Assembly: GCA_017301975.1 (NCBI GenBank)
Contig: JAFLEI010000010.1
Coordinates: 120,591-184,590, forward strand
Direction: 5' to 3'
Length of the DNA: 64,000 bases
Source of the DNA: Verrucomicrobiota bacterium
Lineage (GTDB): Bacteria > Verrucomicrobiota > Verrucomicrobiia > Verrucomicrobiales > Verrucomicrobiaceae
Below, one piece after another: positions 1 through 8,623 of the stretch. Under the pieces are notes generated by a model. That model had not been told where the DNA came from, did no database searches, and saw nothing but the letters and a program-made list of their open reading frames with translations. Position 1 is the first letter of the stretch, and each line of letters opens with the position of its first letter. The translations under genes and the position numbers were made by a program.

Positions 1-375
1 CCAGAACTCGACCTGCGCCTCCTTCTTGTGCGGATAGCTTCCGCCACCGTCGTTTTCGCCGAAGTCGTGATCATCCCACGTGGCGAGGATGGGCTTGTTT
101 TGCAGGCCTTGAAAAAAGCGGCTGTGTTTGAGCAGCGCGTACTTTTCCTGCATCATGGGGATGCCGCCTTTGTCCGCATAGATGTTGTCGCCCATGAAGA
201 TGAACAGATCTCGCGGCAGCGTAAGGGTGCGATCAAGCATGGGATGCTCGTGCGTGTCGAGGCATGAGCCAAAGACGATGTCCTGCAACGGAAGTTCATC
301 CGCTGCGTGGGCTGCCGCCCAACCAAGAGCGGGAAGAGTGGAGAGGAAATGACGACGAGTATTGAGCGGGGGCAT
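1..375 (-). CDS. PhoD-like metallophosphatase, N-terminal part (cut by window edge)
   Basis: Only the first 125 codons lie in the window; the gene runs off the left edge. The start is an ATG at 375, followed by a twin-arginine-like signal (NTRRHFLSTL, then a hydrophobic stretch ending AAAHA), so export is expected. The visible part has FGSCLDTHEHP, FIFMGDNIYAD and LATWDDHDFGEND, the aspartate/asparagine/histidine metal-binding blocks of PhoD-type alkaline phosphatases and phosphodiesterases. The gene starts 17 nt after the stop of the upstream oxidoreductase, so it is probably the last visible gene of the operon that begins at 8520. Substrate cannot be told from this fragment. Confidence 0.8.
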   Translation of the reverse strand, partial: MPPLNTRRHFLSTLPALGWAAAHAADELPLQDIVFGSCLDTHEHPMLDRTLTLPRDLFIFMGDNIYADKGGIPMMQEKYALLKHSRFFQGLQNKPILATWDDHDFGENDGGGSYPHKKEAQVEFW

Positions 376-392
376 TGGAGCGGGCGCTGAGT

Positions 393-1406
393 TCACGGAA
401 CAAGCTTGGCAGCTTCTGCTTTTGCCTTCGCCAGCACATCTGCCAGCGAAACAGGTTTGCCGCCCTGGCGCAGGCTTTCATCCGCCGCCTCCATGAAGGT
501 GAATATTTCGATTGTCTCGGCTTCGCTCACCGGTGGCTCACCCGTGCGGAAGAACTTGCCGATCTGCCGGCACAAGGCCTCATAGCTGATGGTTTTCGCC
601 CCCTGCCGCACGCCCTTGCTGCCGAACACCAAGGCACCGAATTCGGATTTGCCTTTCACGATGCCACGATAGGTGCCAATTCGCCCATCCTTCCACACGC
701 CAGTGACCTGATCATTAATGGGTCCCTTGGTGCGTGAAACGGTTTCGCAGCCGGTACCCATGAGTGTGAAGAGCGATTCGATGCCGTGTATGGCGTAGAA
801 AAACAAGTCCGGTGTGCCGCTTTGATAGGAACACGGCCCCCAGGTCGTGACGCCAAGGATGTCGCCTATTTCCTCATTGCCTTGCAGGGCGAGAAGGTCC
901 GCCCCAAAGCGTGATGACGAACTCGACCAGGTCTTGACGTGATGCTTCTTGGCGAGTTCAAAGAGCGCGATGGCTTCGGGAAGCGTGCCAGCAATGGGCT
1001 TGTCGATATAGACGAGCTTGCCCGATTGGAAGACCTCACGCGCCTCTTTCAGATGAATGCGGCCATCGACGCTTTCGATAAGCACGACATCGACTTTTTC
1101 GAGCAGCTTTGGGATGGAATCCACAATCTCCACGCCCATGCCGCGCACCTGCTCGGTGAATTTCGCCACGCGGTCCTTGCTGGCCGGCATGTCGGTGCCG
1201 CCGGGATAACCCGCCACCACCTTGATGCCCGCGAGGTCACCGTCGGCCTTCGGATTGTTGAAGAGCTTGGTGAACGCCGGAACGTGCGAAGTATCAAGAC
1301 CGATGATGCCAGCACGAAGCGGCTTGAGCGTGTCCTGCTGAGAGAAGGCGTCGCCTGCTTGGCTGAGGAAGGCAGCCGCAAGGAGAGGAAGAAAATGTTT
1401 CATCAT
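393..1406 (-). CDS. Gfo/Idh/MocA family oxidoreductase, exported
   Basis: The 337-residue protein has a Sec-type signal (residues 1-23, ending DAFSQ) and then a Rossmann-like start, LRAGIIGLDTSHVPAFTKLF, typical of the NAD(P)-binding half of Gfo/Idh/MocA oxidoreductases. VYIDKPIAGTLPEA matches the family EKP-type motif, with D in place of E and the lysine that normally contacts cofactor and substrate kept. The family acts on sugars and related polyols; secreted members are common in Verrucomicrobiota and often sit in glycan loci. It lies 34 nt after the beta-propeller gene and 17 nt before the phosphatase. An ATG one codon downstream is an equally possible start. Substrate unknown. Confidence 0.85.
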   Translation of the reverse strand: MMKHFLPLLAAAFLSQAGDAFSQQDTLKPLRAGIIGLDTSHVPAFTKLFNNPKADGDLAGIKVVAGYPGGTDMPASKDRVAKFTEQVRGMGVEIVDSIPKLLEKVDVVLIESVDGRIHLKEAREVFQSGKLVYIDKPIAGTLPEAIALFELAKKHHVKTWSSSSSRFGADLLALQGNEEIGDILGVTTWGPCSYQSGTPDLFFYAIHGIESLFTLMGTGCETVSRTKGPINDQVTGVWKDGRIGTYRGIVKGKSEFGALVFGSKGVRQGAKTISYEALCRQIGKFFRTGEPPVSEAETIEIFTFMEAADESLRQGGKPVSLADVLAKAKAEAAKLVP

Positions 1407-1440
1407 GGCTTACACCTACGCTGCAAAGAGCCGGGGTTGA

Positions 1441-2685
1441 TCAAGTCAGCATCCCTTGAATGTCGATCAGGTGAAGCTGGCGTCCTTGATCGGCATGTGG
1501 AGCGTCGATGCAGACCCAGCGTTCATCGCGGCTGGAACGTGGATGATTGTCCACACGCCATTCGCCGGAGTATTCGCGGGGCAGGTGAAACTCGCCGAGG
1601 TCGATGCGTTTGTTGGTTGCGATGTGATACAGGTGCGGCGTCTGGATGCGGCGCACGCCTTTGGGATAGGTGTCGTTCAGAATCCACTCGTTGCGATGCA
1701 GATAGGTCAGGTGGCCACCACTGTCGAGCACGCCGTGGCCGATCTCAGCGACGATGCCGCTGTCTTTGTCCTCAAAGAGGAAATCGCCCCACTCCTTGTT
1801 GCCGAGCCAGTCCTTGGCCTGGGAGAGGATGTGCGTGGCATCGCGCCAGATGAAGTGGGACGCGTAACCGTTGGGGATGACAATGCGCAGGTCGCTGCCA
1901 TCCATGTTCGCCGTGATCAAACGTGTCAGGTGCCCGCCCTTGGGCTGAGTCCAGCGATGCAGCATGATGAAGCGTTTGCCATCGGGACTGACCAGCAGGT
2001 GGTAGGCGTGATGCTTGGAGTCGGGATGGTTTTCCATGACGACTCCGGTTTTGGCGAGCTGTGCATGCGAGACAATGAGCTTCTCCGCACCGGTTTCGAG
2101 ATCCACGTGGGTGACGCCGCTTCCTGCGGGTGCCATGTCATCAAAGAAGCGATCCTTGATACCAGCATAGCCGTAGCCGGGCCGGCAGTCGGCCACGCGT
2201 GAGAAATCGCAGCTCACGGCTTCTTTGCCATTTGGAGCCAAAGCATAAATGGGGCTGGGGAGGGTGTGTTTCTCGCCGGTCTTCACATCAAGGATGTGAC
2301 TGACGAAGCGATCCTTCTCACGGTCATTCCAGATCACTTTCGACTCGGTGCCAGGAATCCATTGCAGCATGCAGCCCTGCTGCCAGCACCAGGCTCGCGT
2401 CTTGCCGAGAGGGATCCATTTGTCCTTCTCCTGCAGATCGACCATGCCGACTTCGATCTCATCGTCTGCGGTGGGAGAACGGTGCTCGAAGCTGACCTTG
2501 TTGCTGAGCACAAAGCGGTTGTCCGGTGAGAACTGGAGCTTGTCGTAATAGCCGAACCAGTGGAAGCCCGGCCCCTTGGTGATGACACGCATCGGCGGAA
2601 ACTTGGGAGCCTCCTGGCCGCGTGCGGCCAGTGATCCGAGTGCGAGGGTGGAGAGAAACTGGCGACGGTTGGGGGATGGATTCAT
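1441..2685 (-). CDS. Tat-exported TolB/WD40-like beta-propeller protein
   Basis: This 414-residue protein opens with a twin-arginine signal (NRRQFLSTLALGSLAARG). The rest alternates short beta-strand blocks such as LQFSPDNRFVLSNK, YALAPNGKEAVSCDFSR, LLVSPDGKRFIMLHRW and ITANMDGSDLRIV, which look like blades of a TolB/WD40-type propeller. Histidines in repeated blade positions (NHPDSKHHAYH, LYHIAT) recall oligogalacturonate-lyase-like propellers, but I cannot confirm catalysis. It sits 17 nt downstream of the sialidase-like gene, so both are probably co-transcribed. A carbohydrate-binding or lyase role is inferred from context only. Confidence 0.7.
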   Translation of the reverse strand: MNPSPNRRQFLSTLALGSLAARGQEAPKFPPMRVITKGPGFHWFGYYDKLQFSPDNRFVLSNKVSFEHRSPTADDEIEVGMVDLQEKDKWIPLGKTRAWCWQQGCMLQWIPGTESKVIWNDREKDRFVSHILDVKTGEKHTLPSPIYALAPNGKEAVSCDFSRVADCRPGYGYAGIKDRFFDDMAPAGSGVTHVDLETGAEKLIVSHAQLAKTGVVMENHPDSKHHAYHLLVSPDGKRFIMLHRWTQPKGGHLTRLITANMDGSDLRIVIPNGYASHFIWRDATHILSQAKDWLGNKEWGDFLFEDKDSGIVAEIGHGVLDSGGHLTYLHRNEWILNDTYPKGVRRIQTPHLYHIATNKRIDLGEFHLPREYSGEWRVDNHPRSSRDERWVCIDAPHADQGRQLHLIDIQGMLT

Positions 2686-2702
2686 GGTCGAAATGAGATG
2701 GG

Positions 2703-3884
2703 TTATTTGGCCGCCTTGGCATCAAGCTCTGCCAGCTTGAAGCGCACGCTCACGATGTAAGGAGCCTCGCCTGCCGTCCAGTGGCCGTAGGTGGTGGTGA
2801 CGATGGAATCATCCGGCAGGACTTCGACGCCGGGATAGGTGCAGTCGGCGCCTTTGGTGTTGTCCATGATGCGCACGCGATACTGGCCCTCGGTGCCGTT
2901 GACGATGTCCTCGTATTTGCCCACCCAGCCAACCCAGTCGCCTTTGGTGGGGCTGACGTGGGTGGTGTCGCGGAAGCTGATGAAGAGGCGGCCATCATGA
3001 GTGTATTTGGCGACGTGGCGGTCGCCGGTGAGTGCGGCGGGGAGTTCCCTGGGCTCGGTCCAGGTCTGGCCTTCGTCATTTGAGAAGATGACGAAGGAGT
3101 TGTATTTGCGGGAGTTTTCGCGGAGCAGGACGGCGATCTGTTTGCCATCGGGAGAGCGCAGCGCGCCCGGCTCGCAGAGGTTGGCGTCTGGCAGCATGGC
3201 GATGGGCGTGGGCGCGCTCCACGTGAGGCCGCCGTCTTTGGAAAGCGTGGTGTAAACCCAGAAGCGCCAGGGTTTGGCAGGGGCACCCCGGATGAAGCGC
3301 CCATCATCATGGAAGAAGGCGAGGTAGTGGCCGGGTGTCTTGAGATCGATCACCGTGCCCATAGTGACAATGCCGCCAAAGTTGCCGATGGGATTGAGTT
3401 CGCTCCAGTTTGCGCCATCGTCTTCGGTAACGGCCATGCGGATGGGATAAAGACCGCTGAACATGATGATGCGCTTTTTGCCATCGGCATCGACCACGCG
3501 ATGCAGCGTGGGCACCTCGACAGAAGTCTCCCATGACTTTGGCGTCGGGAGGCGCTCGCTCCAGGTCAGGCCGGTGTCATTGCTGCGTTTGTAAACGATG
3601 GGACCGCGACCGTGACCCTTCGGATACACGATGAGCATGGTCTTGTTGTCCTCAAGCAGGAGCGTGGTGGGGTGGCCGAGATACTGGCCCTTTTCCTGAT
3701 CGACGATGACCTGGCGCTGTTTCTCGCCGCTGATGTCAACGACGGGAATCGTGTAGCCCGGCGCAAGCTTCGTTTTGAGATTTTTCGGCGGCGTCAGAGT
3801 GACGTCCGCCTTTTGCAGCCCGTTTTGGGCGAGGGCAGAAGCGAGCAGCAGCGGGAAACAGATGACAAGAGGTCGGATGTCCAT
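2703..3884 (-). CDS. exo-alpha-sialidase-like protein (BNR/Asp-box)
   Basis: The 393-residue product starts best at the ATG at 3884, directly before a Sec signal (MDIRPLVICFPLLLASALAQ). A longer frame begins with GTG at 3932 but would bury the signal. Several Asp-box type repeats are visible: SNDTGLTWSE, TEDDGANWSE, SKDGGLTWSA and SNDEGQTWTE, the hallmark of six-bladed sialidase/neuraminidase folds (GH33-like). The family removes terminal sialic acids or binds related glycans; many PVC members act on other sugars, so the substrate is open. It follows the DUF1501 gene by 78 nt and precedes the propeller gene. Confidence 0.8.
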   Translation of the reverse strand: MDIRPLVICFPLLLASALAQNGLQKADVTLTPPKNLKTKLAPGYTIPVVDISGEKQRQVIVDQEKGQYLGHPTTLLLEDNKTMLIVYPKGHGRGPIVYKRSNDTGLTWSERLPTPKSWETSVEVPTLHRVVDADGKKRIIMFSGLYPIRMAVTEDDGANWSELNPIGNFGGIVTMGTVIDLKTPGHYLAFFHDDGRFIRGAPAKPWRFWVYTTLSKDGGLTWSAPTPIAMLPDANLCEPGALRSPDGKQIAVLLRENSRKYNSFVIFSNDEGQTWTEPRELPAALTGDRHVAKYTHDGRLFISFRDTTHVSPTKGDWVGWVGKYEDIVNGTEGQYRVRIMDNTKGADCTYPGVEVLPDDSIVTTTYGHWTAGEAPYIVSVRFKLAELDAKAAK

Positions 3885-3962
3885 GAGCAGAAGCAAACGG
3901 ACCACCGGGACAGGGGTTTGCAACGGAATCACGCTGGTGAAGAGGGATGACCACCTAGGCGA

Positions 3963-5369
3963 TCAAACGCCCAGCAGCTTGGTCATCGGATGCCCCTCAT
4001 TCTGGTCGATGCGTTCAGGCCGGCCTTTGTGGTTGTACACGAGCCGGGTGTGATCGATGCCCATCAGATAAAGGATTGTTGAATGCAGGTCATGCACATG
4101 CAGGCGGTCCTCCACGGCGTAGAGGCCGAGTTCGTCGGTGGCGCCGTAGGTCTGGCCGCCTTTCACGCCGCCGCCGGCCATCCACATGGTGAAGCCGGTG
4201 GGGTTGTGGTCGCGTCCATCCCCCTGCTCGCTCATCGGTGTGCGGCCAAATTCGCCGCCCCAGATGACGAGGGTTTCATCAAGCAGACCACGGGCTTTCA
4301 AATCAGCCAGGAGGCCGGCAATGGGTTTATCGACGGCATTGCAGAGGCGTGAATGATTCACCTCGATGCCTTTATGGCTGTCCCACTTGCTGCCTGCACC
4401 GCTGTAAAGCTGGATGAAGCGCACGCCGCTTTCGACAAGGCGGCGGGCGAGCAGGCAGTTGCGGCCAAACACGGCGGTGGCCTCGTTGTCCATGCCGTAG
4501 AGCTGCTTGGTGGCTTCGGATTCTTTGCTGAGATCGACAGCCTGCGGTGCCTCGGCCTGCATCTTGTAGGCAAGCTCATAGCCGCGGATGCGCGCATCGA
4601 GCTCAGTATTGCTGGCGCGTGATGCGCCGTAGTCGCGATTCAATTCACCGAGCAGGTCAAGCTTGTCGCGCTGACGCTTGCGATCTACGCCTTTGGGATT
4701 TTCGAGGTATTTGATCGGCACGCCATCCGAGTTGAACTCCACACCTTGATACACGGCGGGCATGAAGCCGTTGCCCCAGTTGCGCACGCCGTTCACCACG
4801 GTGGCCTCGCTGTCTTTGATGACGACAAAGCCGGGCAGGTTTTGATTCTCAGAGCCAAGTCCATATGAAGCCCAGGCACCGAGCGAAGGCCGCCCACCGA
4901 AGACGGAACCCGTATTCATGGAGCAAACGCCACCGGCGTGATTGATGCCGCTCGAAGCGCAGGAATGGATCACCGCGAGGTCATCCGCATGCTGCGCCAC
5001 GTTTTGAAACCAGTCTGAGATCCACAGACCGCCCTGGCCGTACTGCTTCCAGGTGCGTTTGCATTCCAACAGCGGCGACTTCGATTCACCCATGGCGGTG
5101 ATCGGCGGCTTGAAGCTCGCAGGCAAGGACTGACCCGCGAGTTTGTTCAGCAGCGGCTTGTAGTCAAAAGTGTCGAGGTGGCTGGGGCCGCCTTCCATGA
5201 ACAGGAAGATTACGCTCTTGGCCTTCGCGGCCCGCTGTGGCAGCGGGATGGAGGCGGCGGCGTTTTGCCCGCCCATCAAACCGGCCAGCGCCACGGCGCC
5301 AAAGCCGCAGCCGGCGGTTTGCAGAAACTCGCGGCGCGTGTTGGGAAGATCGAATCGATTGCAGCTCAT
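3963..5369 (-). CDS. DUF1501 domain protein, Tat-exported (copy 1)
   Basis: This 468-residue protein has an N-terminal twin-arginine motif (NTRREFLQTAGCGFGAVAL) and the whole DUF1501 layout. SVIFLFMEGGPSHLDTFDYKP is the metal-site-like start, NHAGGVCSMNTG and VIWGGEFGRTPMSEQGDGRDHNP the core, and HVHDLHSTILYLMGIDH the C-terminal block. The fold is related to alkaline phosphatase/sulfatase enzymes, but no reaction is established for the family. It begins only 4 nt after the PSD1 stop, the usual PSD1-DUF1501 pairing, so the two products probably work together in the periplasm or at the cell surface. Confidence 0.93.
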   Translation of the reverse strand: MSCNRFDLPNTRREFLQTAGCGFGAVALAGLMGGQNAAASIPLPQRAAKAKSVIFLFMEGGPSHLDTFDYKPLLNKLAGQSLPASFKPPITAMGESKSPLLECKRTWKQYGQGGLWISDWFQNVAQHADDLAVIHSCASSGINHAGGVCSMNTGSVFGGRPSLGAWASYGLGSENQNLPGFVVIKDSEATVVNGVRNWGNGFMPAVYQGVEFNSDGVPIKYLENPKGVDRKRQRDKLDLLGELNRDYGASRASNTELDARIRGYELAYKMQAEAPQAVDLSKESEATKQLYGMDNEATAVFGRNCLLARRLVESGVRFIQLYSGAGSKWDSHKGIEVNHSRLCNAVDKPIAGLLADLKARGLLDETLVIWGGEFGRTPMSEQGDGRDHNPTGFTMWMAGGGVKGGQTYGATDELGLYAVEDRLHVHDLHSTILYLMGIDHTRLVYNHKGRPERIDQNEGHPMTKLLGV

Positions 5370-5373
5370 GGTG

Positions 5374-8300
5374 TTAGTGGAGGTAAAAGAACTCGTTCGT
5401 GTTCAGCAGGACCTGGCAGAGATCATTCATGGCCTGATGGAAGGGATCGTCCGCCTCGACGGTTTTCGCGTCCGACCCTGACCACGCAAGCTGCGAAGTC
5501 AGCGGATCGGCAGAACGCCAGATGACGAGACCCGCGGCCCATTTCTCCGCATCTTGATTAAGCTCTTTGTCATCCAGCACACTGCCGGCCACACGCAGAG
5601 CCTCGATCCGGCCATCCCACTGGTGTGTGGGGGCGCGTTTGTGCAAACCACCAATCACAAGCTGCGAAGAGCCCATGCTGAGCTTCGAACGAATGTCCAT
5701 GGGCACCACGGCGGTCTGCGCGGCGGCTCCCGGCGTATCGAGGTCACGCACCGTGAAGGTGACGGTATGACCCACACAGGAAACACGTGCGGCGATGTGA
5801 TAACGGCGGCCCAGCTCGATATGAATGTCCGAAGGTACAACCTGATAGCCGATGTTCGCGTTCTCATCCTCGCCCACGACCTGGATGATGACGTTGCGCG
5901 GCTTGTAGCGTGATTTTTCACCCGTCACCCCCAGGCTCCAGCCGAAGGCCTCCAGGCTGTCCTTCCCGCCAAACCAGCGCGAGGCGATGGTGCGCACGGA
6001 GGCGTTCACATCAATGCTGTTCAGACTCGCGATGGCTTCCACGGTGAATTCATCGCCCTCCTTCTCGCCGTTTTGGACGACAAGACGCTCATGCGGGGAG
6101 TTCTCCTTGAAGGCGCTGCTGCTCTCATCCCCATTGTCTGCCGCGACGGGCGCAGTCGCGGTGCCGGCGCGCTTCTTCAAAAAGGATTCTGCCTTCTCGC
6201 GCTCCAGCTTCGTTGGCAGGCGGCCCAGCACGGCAAGCCAGGCATCGTCGATGTTTTCCACGCGCCCGGCCAGCTTGCGAGCGCGGGCCAGCAGCCATTC
6301 GCCGTTGAGCAGTTGCAGGGCCTGCGTTGGCGTTGTGGTGCTTTGGCGTTCGGAGGTGCTGGCGAATCCGGCAGGAGCATCCAGGGCGCGCAGCAGTTCA
6401 TTCTGATTGTTGCGCTTTTTCTTCGTGTAGATGGAACGACGAGTGCCGTTGCCATCATCGGCGGGACCACCGGAGGTCTCATCGAGTTCACCGCTCGCGG
6501 CCAGCAGCGCGTCACGCACCTGTTCCGCATCGAGGCGGCGCGGATTGAAGTGCCACAGGTAATGGTTGGAAGGATCGATCTTGGCGATGGCCGTTGTTGG
6601 CTCCCGACGCGCGGTCTGGCGATAGGTGGCGGAGAGCATGATCTCACGGTGCAGCGGCTTCAGATGCCAGCCGTTCGCCACGAACTTGGTGGTGAGGTAG
6701 TCGAGCAGTTCGGGGTGGGTGGGTGTCTCGCCCAGCTTGCCGAAGTCGCTCGCCGTGGCGACGATGCCGCGGCCGAAATGATACTGCCAGATGCGGTTCA
6801 CAATGACACGCGTGGAAAGCCGGTTGTCCGGGCGCGTGATCCAGTTGGCCAGGACGGTGCGGCGTCCGGTGGAGTTGCCGATGGGCTTGATCTCGGGCTC
6901 CTTGGGCTCCAGCAAGGTGAGAAAGCCAGGGGCGATTTCCTGCTCTCCCTTGCGCGTCTTGAGCGCGACCGAAGGAGCTTTGGGTCCCGCATCCGTCGCG
7001 ACAAAGGCGTCCAGAAGAGGCTTCGGTTTGAGAGCGTCAAACTTCTTCAGCTCTTCCGCCAGCGCTTTGTACTGCGCCTTCTGTTCATCGGTCTTGAGGC
7101 TCTTGATCGGATCAAAGGTGTCGCGCACCTGCTCCATCTGCCGCTGGCACAGACCGGCGAGCTGCTTTTCCAAAGCCTCACGCTTGTCGTCCGGCTTGCG
7201 CACCATCTCCTGCAGATCGTCCGTAAAGCGCGTCAGCGCACGTTCCACCCGGGGCTCCAGGATCGGCTTCGTCATCGCGTCCATCTTGGCACGGATGTCG
7301 GCGGTGGCGGTTTCCCATTTGGCCTGCTGCTCGTCGAACGCTTTCTTTTCGGCGGGCGTGGCCAGCTTCAGGTCATCGCGCCATTGCACGGGGGCCAGGA
7401 AGGCACGCAGGCGGTAATAGTCCTTCTGCAGGATGGGGTCAAACTTGTGATTGTGGCAGTGCGCGCAGCCCATGCTCAGGCCCAGGAAGAGCTCGCCTGT
7501 GGTGTCCGTCATGTCGGTGAGAATGATGTCCCACTGACCGCGCACATCGCGCTGGTTCCATTCATAGACCGGATTGCGCAGGAAGCAGGTGGCGATCAGC
7601 ACATTGGGGTCATTCGGGGCGATCTCATCGCCTGCGAGCTGTTCGCGCACGAACTGGTCATAGGGCTTGTCGTCGTTGAAGGATTTGATGACGTAGTCGC
7701 GGTAGGGCCACACGGACGGGCGATAGGCGTCCGCATTGTAGCCATCGCTCTCCGCGTAGCGCACAAGGTCGAGCCAGTGCTGCGCCCAGCGCTCGCCATA
7801 TTGCGGGCTGGCCAGCAGTTCATCCACCAGCTTTTCATACGCACGTGGATCCTTGTCATTCACAAAGGCATCGATCTGCTCGCGCGTGGGCGGCAGCCCG
7901 TGGAGATCAAAATACACGCGCCTCACCAGCTCATTGCGGTCTGCCTCCGCCGCCGGGTCGAGCTTCATCTCCTGCTGTTTGGCCAGGATGAAACGGTCGA
8001 TGTCATTGCGCACCCACTTGCTCTTCACCTGAGGAGGGGAGACCTTCGCCACTGGTTTGAAGAACCAGTAGTTGCGCTGCTCCTCGGTGAAACCGCCCTC
8101 AGTCACGACAATCTTCTCCGCCGCATCCTGAGGCCATGGAGCGCCGAGCTTGATCCATTTTTCGAGAATTGCGATCTCGGCATCGGGCATCTTGCCGCCA
8201 TTGTTTTTGGGCGGCATCTGAAACTCCTCATTGGTCCAATGGATCGCCTCGACCAGTACCGACTTCTCCGGCTGGCCGGGAATCAGCGCCGGGCCGGTGT

Positions 8301-8520
8301 CTCCGCCTGTTTTCAGGTAGCCGATGTTGTCCACGCGCAGGCCACCCTTCTGCTTGGTCTTGCTGTGGCAGTCATAGCAGCGTTTCACCAGGATGGGGCG
8401 CACCTCGTTTTCGAAGAACTTCAGCCCGGCACGGGCGGCATCGTCATCTGCAGCAAAAGCCGCACCCGCAGTGTGGCAGGTAAGAACGAAAAGGAGGGCT
8501 GGAAGGCGTGACCGTGTCAT
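5374..8520 (-). CDS. PSD1-type cytochrome protein with LamG-like insertion (copy 1)
   Basis: The 1048-residue protein starts at the ATG at 8520, just before a Sec signal (MTRSRLPALLFVLTCHTAG); a frame 13 codons longer is less likely. Order of parts: planctomycete cytochrome domain with haem motif CYDCH (about 48-52); DUF1549 with a second CXXCH (CAHCHNHKFDP); DUF1553 (TRVIVNRIWQYHFGRGIVAT, HPELLDYLTTKF). In its C-terminal third, between RARKLAGRV and the final NDLCQVLLNTNEFFYLH, is a concanavalin/LamG-like insert (YHIAARVSCVGHTVTFTVRD, GRIEALRVAG), absent from the other two PSD1 copies here. A coiled segment near the middle is lysine/glutamate-rich. Probably exported haem protein; partner is the adjacent DUF1501. 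Confidence 0.92.
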   Translation of the reverse strand: MTRSRLPALLFVLTCHTAGAAFAADDDAARAGLKFFENEVRPILVKRCYDCHSKTKQKGGLRVDNIGYLKTGGDTGPALIPGQPEKSVLVEAIHWTNEEFQMPPKNNGGKMPDAEIAILEKWIKLGAPWPQDAAEKIVVTEGGFTEEQRNYWFFKPVAKVSPPQVKSKWVRNDIDRFILAKQQEMKLDPAAEADRNELVRRVYFDLHGLPPTREQIDAFVNDKDPRAYEKLVDELLASPQYGERWAQHWLDLVRYAESDGYNADAYRPSVWPYRDYVIKSFNDDKPYDQFVREQLAGDEIAPNDPNVLIATCFLRNPVYEWNQRDVRGQWDIILTDMTDTTGELFLGLSMGCAHCHNHKFDPILQKDYYRLRAFLAPVQWRDDLKLATPAEKKAFDEQQAKWETATADIRAKMDAMTKPILEPRVERALTRFTDDLQEMVRKPDDKREALEKQLAGLCQRQMEQVRDTFDPIKSLKTDEQKAQYKALAEELKKFDALKPKPLLDAFVATDAGPKAPSVALKTRKGEQEIAPGFLTLLEPKEPEIKPIGNSTGRRTVLANWITRPDNRLSTRVIVNRIWQYHFGRGIVATASDFGKLGETPTHPELLDYLTTKFVANGWHLKPLHREIMLSATYRQTARREPTTAIAKIDPSNHYLWHFNPRRLDAEQVRDALLAASGELDETSGGPADDGNGTRRSIYTKKKRNNQNELLRALDAPAGFASTSERQSTTTPTQALQLLNGEWLLARARKLAGRVENIDDAWLAVLGRLPTKLEREKAESFLKKRAGTATAPVAADNGDESSSAFKENSPHERLVVQNGEKEGDEFTVEAIASLNSIDVNASVRTIASRWFGGKDSLEAFGWSLGVTGEKSRYKPRNVIIQVVGEDENANIGYQVVPSDIHIELGRRYHIAARVSCVGHTVTFTVRDLDTPGAAAQTAVVPMDIRSKLSMGSSQLVIGGLHKRAPTHQWDGRIEALRVAGSVLDDKELNQDAEKWAAGLVIWRSADPLTSQLAWSGSDAKTVEADDPFHQAMNDLCQVLLNTNEFFYLH

Positions 8521-8623
8521 GTCAGGAGTAAAAGGTCTGAGAATGGCGTTTTTGGACACAAAATTGGCAAATCCCCGCCTTTTTTCGGTGCTTTATGGGC
8601 CGCTTGATAGGTAATGATCCCCT
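8521..8623. promoter_or_regulatory. divergent intergenic region with kbl/tdh-like half motif
   Basis: This 103-bp gap separates the minus-strand PSD1 operon from a plus-strand exported protein and must carry both promoters. On the plus strand TTGGACAC (8552-8559) is followed directly by AAAATTGGCAAAT (8560-8572). The same two blocks flank an extra 8 bp in the 37-bp element before tdh. I could not assign a convincing -10 box in either direction. Confidence 0.4.

Noticed and set aside
6073..8511. 812-codon plus-strand frame antisense to PSD1 copy 1
   Set aside because: The minus-strand gene has haem and DUF1549/DUF1553 motifs; the plus frame is compositional.
8552..8566. Possible sigma54 (GG...GC) promoter in the 8521-8623 gap
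   Set aside because: The GG-GC spacing is one base too long for a -24/-12 site and flanking consensus bases are missing.
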